The translations under genes and the position numbers were made by a program. From positions 5,466,001-5,530,000 of the forward strand of contig NZ_CP030771.1 in assembly GCF_006088715.1 (NCBI RefSeq): a stretch of 64,000 nucleotides of DNA. Reading direction: 5' to 3'. Every line of letters starts with the position of its first letter. Positions within the stretch are counted from its first letter, which is position 1. This DNA is from Streptomyces sp. YIM 121038 (lineage in GTDB: Bacteria; Actinomycetota; Actinomycetes; Streptomycetales; Streptomycetaceae). Shown here piece by piece: positions 34,658 to 42,227 of the stretch. The notes under the pieces were generated by a model. The model searched no databases and was not told where the DNA came from. It saw only the letters and a list, made by a program, of their open reading frames with translations.

Positions 34658-36217
34658 ATGGCGAGTGCCGTAGCAGTCGGGCCGGGCAGCAAGGAGCAAC
34701 GGGCGGCACAGGAGCCACCCCAGCGGAGCGTGCGGGTGGTGATCTTCGCGCTGATGGTCGCGATCCTCCTCGCGATGCTCGACAACATGATCGTGAGCCC
34801 CGCGATGCCGACGATCGTCGGTGACCTCGGCGGCCTGGAGCACCTGTCCTGGGTGGTCACCGGGTACACCCTCGCCACCGCCGCCTCCACCCCGATCTGG
34901 GGCAAGCTCGGCGACATGTACGGGCGCAAGGGCGCCTTCCTCACCTCCATCGTGATCTTCCTGATCGGCTCCGCGCTCAGCGGTCTGGCCCAGGACATGG
35001 GGCAGCTCATCGCCTTCCGCGCGGTCCAGGGGCTCGGCGCGGGCGGCCTGATGGTCGGCGTCATGGCGATCATCGGCGAGCTGGTGCCGCCCCGTGAGCG
35101 CGGCAAGTACATGGGCATGATGACCGGCGTCATGGCGGTCGCGATGATCGGCGGCCCGCTCGTCGGCGGCACCCTCACCGACCACCTCGGCTGGCGCTGG
35201 GCCTTCTACATCAACCTGCCGCTCGGCATCGTCGCCCTGTTCATGGTGAGCGCCGTGCTGCACCTGCCGAAGAAGCAGGCCGGCGGCCGCATCGACTACC
35301 TGGGCGCGGCGCTGCTCACCGTCGGCATCACGTCCTTCGTCCTGGTGACCACCTGGGGCGGCACCGAGTACGCCTGGGACTCGGCCGTGATCATGGAGCT
35401 CATCGGCCTCGGCGTCGCCTCGCTCGTCGGCTTCTACTTCGTCCAGCAGAAGGCCGCCGAGCCGCTCATGCCGCTGCGGATCTTCCGCAGCCGCAACTTC
35501 ACGCTGATGTCGGTGATCAGCTTCCTGACCGGCTTCGTGATGTTCGGCGCGATGCTCTTCCTGCCGCTGTACCAGCAGGCCGTGCAGGGCGCCTCGGCCA
35601 CCAACTCCGGCCTGCTGCTCATGCCGATGCTGCTCGCCATGATGGCCGTGTCGAACGTCGCGGGCCGCGTCACCACCTCCACCGGCAAGTACAAGGTGTT
35701 CCCGATCGCCGGCAGCGTCCTGATGGCCGTGGGCCTCTTCCTGCTCGCCCAGATGGACACCGAGACCTCCCGGCTGACCTCCGGGATCTACATGGCGGTC
35801 CTCGGCGCGGGCATGGGCTGCCTGATGCAGATCACCATGCTCGTCGCGCAGAACAGCGTCGAGATGAAGGACATGGGCGTCGCGTCCTCCTCGGCCACGC
35901 TGTTCCGCACGCTCGGCTCGTCCTTCGGCGTCGCCGTCATGGGCGCGCTGTTCAACAACCGGGTGCAGGACGAGATGGCCGAGCGGGCCGGTGCCGCGGG
36001 CGGCAAGGTCACCGAGCAGTCCGCGCAGCTCGACGCGGCGAGCCTCGCCAAGCTGCCGGACGTGGTCCGCGACGCCTACCAGCACGCGGTCTCCTCCGGG
36101 ACGCACGCCGCCTTCGTGCTCGGCTCCGTGATGGCCGTGGCCGCGCTGTGCGCCGCGGTGTTCGTTCGGGAGACGCCGCTGCGGGGTTCGGCCCCCGCGG
36201 CCCCCGCCGACCAGTAG
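34658..36217 (+). CDS. DHA2-type MFS multidrug exporter
   Basis: This 519-residue integral membrane protein has about 14 hydrophobic segments, as in the EmrB/QacA (DHA2) group of proton antiporters. Motif A is GKLGDMYGRKGAF near residue 83, motif B is LGAGGLMVGVMAIIGELVPPRERGKYMGMMTGVMAVAMIGGPLVGG, and motif D1 occurs near TM1 (LDNMIVSPAMPTIVGDLGG). It probably exports hydrophobic drugs or a secondary metabolite; the substrate is unknown. The start ATG follows GGGGAGCG. Control by the divergent TetR gene is likely. Confidence 0.93.
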   Translation: MASAVAVGPGSKEQRAAQEPPQRSVRVVIFALMVAILLAMLDNMIVSPAMPTIVGDLGGLEHLSWVVTGYTLATAASTPIWGKLGDMYGRKGAFLTSIVIFLIGSALSGLAQDMGQLIAFRAVQGLGAGGLMVGVMAIIGELVPPRERGKYMGMMTGVMAVAMIGGPLVGGTLTDHLGWRWAFYINLPLGIVALFMVSAVLHLPKKQAGGRIDYLGAALLTVGITSFVLVTTWGGTEYAWDSAVIMELIGLGVASLVGFYFVQQKAAEPLMPLRIFRSRNFTLMSVISFLTGFVMFGAMLFLPLYQQAVQGASATNSGLLLMPMLLAMMAVSNVAGRVTTSTGKYKVFPIAGSVLMAVGLFLLAQMDTETSRLTSGIYMAVLGAGMGCLMQITMLVAQNSVEMKDMGVASSSATLFRTLGSSFGVAVMGALFNNRVQDEMAERAGAAGGKVTEQSAQLDAASLAKLPDVVRDAYQHAVSSGTHAAFVLGSVMAVAALCAAVFVRETPLRGSAPAAPADQ

Positions 36218-36309
36218 CAGCCGGGAGCGCGGAAGGGGACTCCGCGCGCGGGGCGGGAGCGACGGCCGCAGAGCCGTCCGAGCAGCCGCCCCGCACCCCG
36301 GCCCACCGC

Positions 36310-36334
36310 GGCCCCGGCACGAATTGCCGGGGCC
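36310..36334 (+). terminator. terminator of the MFS gene
   Basis: GGCCCCGGC and GCCGGGGCC pair around an ACGAATT loop, extended by outer CC/GG pairs. No T-tract follows. Confidence 0.65.
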
Positions 36335-36375
36335 GTGGTCTCGTGCGGTGACCGTAACCATCAATTGAGGAACCA

Positions 36376-36728
36376 CGACGGCGAGTGACCAGGTCCGCGA
36401 GAGCGGCGGCGGTTCAGCCGCAAAGGACGCCCGTGACCGGGATGACCCTGACCTCGACCTGGCCGAGGACATGCTGCGCTCGGCCGACCTCGCGGTCACG
36501 GAGGTGTGCGAGCTGGTCGGCAAAGGCACCCTCGGCGCGGCCCTGAGCACGGACGACGTCCACGGGGACTACGAGAAGCTCAAGGCCCGGGGCGTCGAGT
36601 TCCTCCAGGAGCCCCAGGAGCGCCCGTACGGCATCGAGGCGATCTTCCGCGACGACTCCGGGAACTGGTTCTCGTTCACCCAGCCGCGCGAGGGCGGCCT
36701 CGACCTCGACAAGGACTGGGGCTGCTGA
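36376..36728 (+). pseudogene. remnant joining an AraC-type HTH fragment to a VOC-domain C-terminus
   Basis: One open frame reads LDLAEDMLRSADLAVTEVCELVG, the second HTH of AraC regulators, then passes directly into KGTLGAALSTDDVHGDYEKLKARGVEFLQEPQERPYGIEAIFRDDSGNWFSFTQPRE, the C-terminal half of a glyoxalase/VOC protein. AraC and VOC genes are common neighbours, so a deletion probably fused their remains. The frame has no start codon with a good ribosome site; the first ATG is at 36471. A tiny intact gene cannot be excluded. Confidence 0.5.
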
Positions 36729-36760
36729 GGCCCCGACAAGAACTGGGGCTGCTGAGGTCC
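36705..36760. repeat. 28-bp tandem duplication at the VOC remnant's end
   Basis: GACAAGGACTGGGGCTGCTG and the nearly identical GACAAGAACTGGGGCTGCTG, each followed by AGG(C/T)CC, lie 28 bases apart. The duplicated segment includes the stop codon, so the second copy is untranslated. Confidence 0.7.
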
Positions 36761-36771
36761 CGCCCTCGCCC

Positions 36772-38262
36772 TCAGCCGAGGTCCGGCAGCTGGAGCATCG
36801 GGTAGCTGCCCGTGTTCGTCGGCGCGTGTTCGGGCAGCCACAGGACCGCCACCGCCCCCACCGCGGGCCCGTTCGTGGACTCCCCGGGCGGGCGCACGTT
36901 GCGGAAGGTCAGCCGGGCGCCGAGCACCCGCGCCTGGCCCGCCGCGATGGTCAGACCCAGGCCGTGGCCGCGGCCCGCGCGGTCCGCGGAGCCGGTGCGG
37001 AAGCGGCTCGGGCCCTCGGCGAGCAGCGCCTCGGGGAAGCCGGGGCCGTGGTCGCGCACCCGCACCACGCGGCCCTCCACGCTCACCTCGATCGGCGGCT
37101 TGCCGTGCTTGGCGGCGTTGGTGACCAGGTTGTACAGGATGCGCTCCAGACGGCGCGGGTCGGTGGTGACCTCCGACTCGTGCACCACGGTCACCGTCAC
37201 CTCGACGGGCAGCGTGGCCATCCGCCGGCTCACGAACTCGCCGAGCAGGATGTCCTGCAGCTCGGCCCGCTCCGACGCGGAGTCGAGCCGGGCCACCTCC
37301 AGGACGTCCTCCACGAGCGTGCGCATCGCCTGCGCGCGGTCCTTGACCAGCTCCGTGGGGCGGCCCGGCGGCAGCAGCTCGGCGGCCGTGAGCAGCCCGG
37401 TCACCGGCGTGCGCAGCTCGTGCGCGATGTCGGCGGTCACCCGGCGCTCGGCCTCCAGGCGCTGCTTGAGCGCGTCCGCCATGGCGTCCACGGCCTGCGC
37501 GAGCTCGTCGGTCTCGTCGCGCACGACGCCGCCGATGGCGTCCCGTACGGACACCTCGGTCTGGCCCTGCGCGACCTCGCGCGCGGCCGTCGCCGCCTTG
37601 CGCAGCCGCCGCGCCATCTGGCCGCCGATGAGCACGCCGACCGCACAGCCGCCGAAGACGACCGAGATGGAGCCGATGACCAGGGCCTGGTCGAGGTCCT
37701 TCATGATGGTGGCGCTGCGGTCGGTGAAGCGGGTGTGCACCGAAAGGACGTGGCCGTCGCTGAGCGGCACGGCCGCCCAGATGTCGGGCGTGCCCCCGCC
37801 GCGCTCCTGCACGTAGGTGGCGCGGCGCCCCTTGAGGACCTGGCGGCGCAGCTCCTTCGGCAGCTCCGGATCGTCGACCTTGGTGCCGTAGATGGCGGTG
37901 GTGGTGCCGCGCGCCTCGTAGTTGCGCTGGGCGATCTGGACGCGCTCGTCCTGGAGGTCGCGCGCGTTGTCGAGCATGGACACCCGGGCGGCGTTGTGCA
38001 CGACGAGGCTGAGCGCGACCGCGATCAGCGCGCCGACGAAGCCGATGGCGGTGGCGATCTTCCACCGCACGCCGGTCCGCAGCCGCGTCCCGACCAGGCC
38101 GAGGAGCCGGTCCCGCAGGCCACCGGCCCGGCCGCCGAAGCCGGTGCGGGCGTCCCGCCCGCGCCGCGCCGCCCCGCTCATGTCCGCCCCCTGGACCGCC
38201 GCGCGGGCACCGCCGCGGCGGACCCGGCGCGCAGCGCCTCGTATCGCATCCCGCAAGCTCAC
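36772..38262 (-). CDS. cseC: CseC, envelope-stress sensor histidine kinase
   Basis: This 496-residue kinase works with CseB to switch on sigE when the wall is damaged. It has two membrane helices (around residues 55-75 and 190-210) flanking an extracytoplasmic sensor of about 115 residues, then HAMP, the HisKA phospho-acceptor VTADIAHELRTPVTGLLTAAELL, and HATPase motifs NLVTNAAKHGK, VRDHGPGFPE and GHGLGLTIA. GTG at 38262 is used because it overlaps the cseB stop (GTGA); an internal ATG (MSGAARRG) is a less likely start. It is last in the sigE-cseA-cseB-cseC operon. Confidence 0.95.
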   Translation of the reverse strand: MSLRDAIRGAARRVRRGGARAAVQGADMSGAARRGRDARTGFGGRAGGLRDRLLGLVGTRLRTGVRWKIATAIGFVGALIAVALSLVVHNAARVSMLDNARDLQDERVQIAQRNYEARGTTTAIYGTKVDDPELPKELRRQVLKGRRATYVQERGGGTPDIWAAVPLSDGHVLSVHTRFTDRSATIMKDLDQALVIGSISVVFGGCAVGVLIGGQMARRLRKAATAAREVAQGQTEVSVRDAIGGVVRDETDELAQAVDAMADALKQRLEAERRVTADIAHELRTPVTGLLTAAELLPPGRPTELVKDRAQAMRTLVEDVLEVARLDSASERAELQDILLGEFVSRRMATLPVEVTVTVVHESEVTTDPRRLERILYNLVTNAAKHGKPPIEVSVEGRVVRVRDHGPGFPEALLAEGPSRFRTGSADRAGRGHGLGLTIAAGQARVLGARLTFRNVRPPGESTNGPAVGAVAVLWLPEHAPTNTGSYPMLQLPDLG

Positions 38263-38972
38263 GCCTTGAGCTTGTAGCCGAAGCCGCGGACCGTCTCGAT
38301 GCGGTCCTGGCCGACCTTCGTGCGCAGCCGCTGCACATGGACGTCGACGACGCGCGTGTCGCCGCCCCAGCCGTAGTCCCAGACGCGCTCCAGGAGCTTG
38401 TCGCGGGAGAGGACGGTGCCCGGGGCGGAGGAGAACTCGAGCAGCAGCCGCATCTCCGTCGGCGTCAGGGCGACCGGCTGGCCGCCGCGGCGCACCTCCA
38501 TGCCCTCGGTGTCGATCTCCAGGTCGCCGAAGGTCAGCACCCCGCCGTCCCCGGGACCCTGGTCCTGGGACGCGGCCGCCCCCGTGCCGGAGCCGCTGGC
38601 GTGCCCGAAGCGGCGCAGGACGGCGCGGATGCGGGCGACCAGGACGGCGCCGTCGAACGGCTTGGTCACGTAGTCGTCGGCGCCCGCCTCCAGGCCGAGG
38701 ACGACGTCGATGGAGTCGGCCCGGGCCGACAGCATGATGACCGGGACCGTGGACTCCTCGCGGATGCGGCGGCACAGCGAGACGCCGTCCATGCCGGGCA
38801 CCATCACGTCGAGCAGCGCGATGTCGGGCCGGTCGGCCCGGAACGCGTCCAGGCCGAGCAGTCCGTCGGGCATGGCGGTGACCACGAAGCCGTCGCGCTC
38901 CAGGGCGAGCTGCGTGGCTTCGCGGATGACGTCGTCGTCCTCGACGAACAGGACATGGGTGTGTTCTGCCAT
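38259..38972 (-). CDS. cseB: CseB, OmpR-family response regulator
   Basis: This 237-residue regulator activates the sigE promoter. The receiver domain has HVLFVEDDDVIREATQLALERDG, phospho-Asp in IALLDVMVPGMDG (near residue 55) and Lys in YVTKPFDGAVLVARI. The C-terminal winged helix ends with RDKLLERVWDYGWGGDTRVVDVHVQRLRTKVGQDRIETVRGFGYKLKA. It overlaps cseC by four bases, keeping kinase and regulator levels matched. Confidence 0.97.
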   Translation of the reverse strand: MAEHTHVLFVEDDDVIREATQLALERDGFVVTAMPDGLLGLDAFRADRPDIALLDVMVPGMDGVSLCRRIREESTVPVIMLSARADSIDVVLGLEAGADDYVTKPFDGAVLVARIRAVLRRFGHASGSGTGAAASQDQGPGDGGVLTFGDLEIDTEGMEVRRGGQPVALTPTEMRLLLEFSSAPGTVLSRDKLLERVWDYGWGGDTRVVDVHVQRLRTKVGQDRIETVRGFGYKLKA

Positions 38973-39059
38973 CGGGTGCTCTCAGTTCGAGGTGGTCAGG
39001 GCGGTCGGGGTGGTCACTGTCCGGTCCGGGTGGGTCTCGGGTCGTGCGGCGGGCGTGGC

Positions 39060-39674
39060 TCAGTTGTCGCTCGAAGGGGTGGGCTCGCCGCCCACCGCGC
39101 TGCTGTAGTTGTTGCGGACGCGGCCCCGCTCGGTGAAGTGGTCCGTCGCCCAGCGGTACGTGATGACGTCCTCGCCCGTGGGCTCCGCCACCGAGCCGTC
39201 CTTGCCGTACAGCTGCTTGCTGACGACCAGGTCGCCGCGGTCGATCTCGGCATAGACGGGAGGCTGCTCGTCGACGAAGACATTCTTGTACTTCTTGCCG
39301 TCGGGGCGATACACGTAACTTCCGATGCCCACGGCGTCACCACAGGTCAGCACGTTCACGACGATGTCGGACGACGCTGCTCCGGTCAGGTTGCCGTACG
39401 AGACGTCCACCGGGTACTCGTCCTCGGTGCACGGCTTCAGGTCCCGCTTCACGGCGAGGCTGACCTTCGGGTCGCTCTTCACGAGCTGGACCGCGTCGAC
39501 GTTCTTGGGGGCGGGGGACGGCGACTCCGAGGGGGAGGCCGAGGCCACGGCCCCGGTGCGCGCCGGGCCCTCGTCACGGGTGCCGGAGCCGCCCGCGGAG
39601 CAGCTCGTCACGGCGAGCAAAAGCCCGAGGGCGGCGAGCACGGCCACCGCCGTACTCCCCGCCTTCGGACTCAC
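39060..39674 (-). CDS. cseA: CseA, lipoprotein modulator of the sigE system
   Basis: This is a lipoprotein between sigE and cseB, which in S. coelicolor dampens sigE expression. The signal peptide KAGSTAVAVLAALGLLLAVTSC places the lipidated Cys near residue 24 of the 204-residue form. The mature part starts with a Ser/Pro linker and a small folded domain with one Cys pair (LKPCTEDEYPVD... VNVLTCGDAVG). The start is uncertain: GTG at 39674 gives the best signal peptide, while a TTG overlapping the sigE stop would add 24 basic residues. Confidence 0.9.
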   Translation of the reverse strand: MSPKAGSTAVAVLAALGLLLAVTSCSAGGSGTRDEGPARTGAVASASPSESPSPAPKNVDAVQLVKSDPKVSLAVKRDLKPCTEDEYPVDVSYGNLTGAASSDIVVNVLTCGDAVGIGSYVYRPDGKKYKNVFVDEQPPVYAEIDRGDLVVSKQLYGKDGSVAEPTGEDVITYRWATDHFTERGRVRNNYSSAVGGEPTPSSDN

Positions 39675-39733
39675 ACCCGTTCGTCTGTCCTGTCCCGCCC
39701 GACCGGTCCGGCCGGTTCGGGTGGCCCGGGCAC

Positions 39734-40273
39734 TCAGGCCGCGCAACGCTCCCGCTCCTCACGTTCGAACACGCGGGCGTCCAGGTCGCGGCTCTCCAGC
39801 TCCTGGCGGAGCCGGGCGAGCGCCCGGTGCAGCGTGCTCTTGACCGTCCCGGCCGACATGCCGAGCGCGGCGGCCGTCTCCTCGGTGGACATCTGCTCCC
39901 AGTGTCGCAGCACGACGACGCTGCGCTGCTTGGGGGCGAGCACCTTCATGATGTCCATCAGCAGGGCGCGGTCCGCGTGCTGCTCGGTGGAGTCGTCCAC
40001 GGAGGCGTCCGGCAGCTGCTCGGTCGGCACCTCTTCGAGCTTGCGGGCACGCCACCACTCGGTACGCGTGTTGATCATGACGCGGCGCAGATAGGCGTCC
40101 GCGAGCCGCTTGTCGGCTATGCCGTCCCAGCGGCCGTACGTCCGCACGAGCGCCGTCTGCAGCAGGTCCTGGGCGTCCACGGGGTCCGGGACGAGCCGTC
40201 GGGCGCTGCGCAGCAGGGCGTCCTGCCGAGTGCGGACGTACTCTTCGAACTCGAGCACCTCGCCGTGCGCCAT
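39734..40273 (-). CDS. sigE: ECF sigma factor SigE
   Basis: This is a 179-residue extracytoplasmic-function sigma factor for envelope stress. Region 2 is VLEFEEYVRTRQDALLRSARRLVPDPVDAQDLLQTALVRTYGRWDGIADKRLADAYLRRVMINTRTEWWRARK. Region 4 is LAPKQRSVVVLRHWEQMSTEETAAALGMSAGTVKSTLHRALARLRQEL. It has no adjacent anti-sigma gene; control is at transcription through CseB/CseC. GGAGG nine bases before the ATG at 40273 sets the start. It heads the operon, 256 bases downstream of mutY on the same strand. Confidence 0.97.
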   Translation of the reverse strand: MAHGEVLEFEEYVRTRQDALLRSARRLVPDPVDAQDLLQTALVRTYGRWDGIADKRLADAYLRRVMINTRTEWWRARKLEEVPTEQLPDASVDDSTEQHADRALLMDIMKVLAPKQRSVVVLRHWEQMSTEETAAALGMSAGTVKSTLHRALARLRQELESRDLDARVFEREERERCAA

Positions 40274-40419
40274 TCCCAACCGCCTCCGTTCCCGTTCGTC
40301 CCCGGTTCGCTGACCGCGATCCCTTGTCTGTGCGGTACGGGAATGAAGTTACGGAGGCGTTGTCACGGCGCTGTGCGGAGCAGCCAGCGGCGGACGCACG
40401 GCTGTACGTCGGTTGTGTA

Positions 40420-40439
40420 ACAGAAGTAGGACAGACGTA
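40420..40439 (-). promoter_or_regulatory. direct repeat resembling an OmpR-type (CseB) binding site before sigE
   Basis: On the minus strand TACGTCTGT-N2-TACTTCTGT is a pair of nine-base repeats with 8/9 identity and eleven-base phasing, the usual layout for OmpR-family dimers. It lies about 150 bases before the sigE start in the promoter region known to need CseB in S. coelicolor. Confidence 0.5.
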
Positions 40440-40529
40440 AATCCGCAGCTCCATGTGGGAGAGGTTGCCCGTTTTGTCGCCAGGGGGCTTGTTGCGGACG
40501 CCCTGCGGCGGCCCCCGGGGCGACCGGTC

Positions 40530-41462
40530 TCAGGTCAGCGGCAGCCGGTAGAACCCGTCCGGCAGGGGCTCCACCAGACCGTCGGCGACGAGCCCGTCCA
40601 GCGCGCGGGCCCGCTGCACCGGCTCGTCCCACACCCGGTCGAGCGCCGACTGCGGCACCGGCGTCACGGCCTCGCGGAGCACCGCGAGCAGCTTGCCGCG
40701 CACCTGGCGGTCCGTACCGGCGTACGTCTGGCCGCGGCGCGCGGGGCCCTCGTGCGCGGGCTTGCCCGCCGTGAGCCACGCGCAGTGCGCGGCGATCGGG
40801 CAGCGCCCGCAGTCCTCGTTCTTGGCGGTGCACACCAGCGCGCCCAGCTCCATGGACGCGGCGGCCCAGCGCGCGGCGGTCGCCTCGTCCTCGGGCAGCA
40901 GCGCGCGGGCGAGCTTGCGCTCGGCGGCGGTGGTGGCGTTCGGCGGGTACTGCACGCCGGTCACGGCCCGCGCGAACACGCGCCGCACGTTCGTGTCGAG
41001 CACGGCGTGCCGCTGCCCGTACGCGAAGGACGCGACGGCCGCCGCCGTGTACTCGCCGATGCCGGGCAGCGCGAGCAGCTGCGCGTGCTGCGTCGGTACG
41101 TCGCCGCCGTGGCGCTCCGTTATGGCGACGGCCGCCCCGTGCAGGCGCAGCGCGCGGCGCGGATAGCCGAGCCGCCCCCAGGCGCGCACGGCCTCACCGG
41201 GCGCCTCCTTGGCCAGGTCGGCCGGGCGCGGCCAGCGGGCGACCCACTGCTCGTACACGGGCAGGACCCGGGCGACGGGCGTCTGCTGGAGCATGAACTC
41301 GCTGACCATGACCCCCCAGGGCCCGGCGTCCGGACGACGCCACGGCAGGTCACGCGCGTGTGCCTCGAACCAGGCGATGACGGGGGAGTGGAGCCGGCCG
41401 TGGGACGAGGGCCCCTCTGCGGCTCGGCTGTCGGCTCGGTCGGCGGCGAGTGCGGTCGGCAT
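40530..41462 (-). CDS. mutY: A/G-specific adenine glycosylase
   Basis: This base-excision enzyme removes adenine mispaired with 8-oxoguanine. The 310-residue protein has WRRPDAGPWGVMVSEFMLQQTPVARV (substrate pocket Glu), the helix-hairpin-helix LLALPGIGEYTAAAVASFAYG with catalytic Asp in VLDTNVRRV, and the 4Fe-4S cluster CTAKNEDCGRCPIAAHC (residues 206-222). It lacks the C-terminal NUDT-like domain that recognises 8-oxoG in many MutY proteins; the last 70 residues are a short winged-helix-like extension. CAGGAT seven bases before the ATG suggests a leaderless start. Confidence 0.93.
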   Translation of the reverse strand: MPTALAADRADSRAAEGPSSHGRLHSPVIAWFEAHARDLPWRRPDAGPWGVMVSEFMLQQTPVARVLPVYEQWVARWPRPADLAKEAPGEAVRAWGRLGYPRRALRLHGAAVAITERHGGDVPTQHAQLLALPGIGEYTAAAVASFAYGQRHAVLDTNVRRVFARAVTGVQYPPNATTAAERKLARALLPEDEATAARWAAASMELGALVCTAKNEDCGRCPIAAHCAWLTAGKPAHEGPARRGQTYAGTDRQVRGKLLAVLREAVTPVPQSALDRVWDEPVQRARALDGLVADGLVEPLPDGFYRLPLT

Positions 41463-41584
41463 GCCCACGATCCTGCCACGGAGCGCCCGGGGCCCGGGCC
41501 AACGGCGCGGCACGCTGTGCAGCGCGCTGAACCCTCGGCCCCACCCCGGCGGGCCCCGCCCCAGGCGCGGCCGGCCCCCGCACG
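41463..41584. other. mutY upstream region with no gene
   Basis: This 122-base stretch separates mutY from the 83-bp tandem array. It contains the likely mutY -10 (CAGGAT) and nothing else recognisable. Confidence 0.35.
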
Positions 41585-42030
41585 CCGGCTCTTCCCCCAC
41601 CCACCCGCCCTTCTCAGGCCAAACCCCGGCTTCGCCTGGTGGGCCCTGTCCCGGGTTCCGCTGCGCGTCGGCTTTTCCCCCACCCGCCCGCCCTTCTCAG
41701 GCCAAACCCCGGCTTCGCCTGGTGGGCCCTGTCCCGGGTTCCGCTGCGCGTCGGCTTTTCCCCCACCCGCCCGCCCTTCTCAGGCCGAACCCCGGCTTCG
41801 CCCGGTGGGCCCTGTCCCGGGTGCCGCTGCGCGTCGGCTCTTTCCCCACCCGCCCGCCCTTCTCAGACCGGACCCCGGCTTCGCCCGGTGGGGCCCGTCC
41901 CGGGTGCCCCTGCGCGCTGGCTTCCCCCACCCGCCCGCCCTTCATCAGCCAGACCCCGGCTCCGTCCCGGCGGGTTCCGCTGTGCGCCGGCTCTTTCCCC
42001 GCCCGCCCTTCACAGGGCGGACCCCGGTAG
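41585..42030. repeat. 83-bp tandem repeat array, about 5.5 copies
   Basis: The core CCCTTCTCAGGCC(A/G)AACCCC recurs with its TTCTCAG at 41611, 41694, 41777 and 41860, then degraded at 41941 and 42009. Periods are 83, 83, 83, 81 and 68. The first three copies are nearly identical and the later ones progressively mutated. Each unit contains CCCGGCTTCGCC(T/C)GG. As 83 is not a multiple of three it cannot encode a repeated protein. Confidence 0.9.
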
Positions 42031-42056
42031 CCGACGAACGCGGCCAGCGCCCCGCT

Positions 42057-42095
42057 CCAGCCCGTCCGGCGTTTGAGGACGAGCGCGTCAGCGCG
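42057..42095 (+). repeat. copy of the dispersed AGCCCGTCCGGCGTTTGAGG element
   Basis: CAGCCCGTCCGGCGTTTGAG followed by GACGAGCGCGTCAGCG is the same sequence seen at 53700-53860 and 61132-61200 and, inverted, at 53460-53490. It is a very common intergenic repeat of Streptomyces. After it, up to 42227, lies the promoter of the kinase gene, with TAGCGT at 42215-42220. Confidence 0.75.
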
Positions 42096-42227
42096 GTGGG
42101 GTGACGGGCGGCAGCGGAGGACGCGAGGACGGGCGCGGAGCGTGGCGGAAGGGCGGGTGGGCGGGGGAGCGAAGCCCCTGCCGATCGACAGGTACGGACG
42201 CGGCCGCGGGCACGTAGCGTCAAGGGG

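Noticed and set aside
31693..36217. genomic island or prophage around the YhcG-like and MFS genes
   Set aside because: There is no integrase, tRNA target, direct-repeat boundary or consistent base-composition shift; only the YhcG-like gene and the AraC-VOC scar look accessory.
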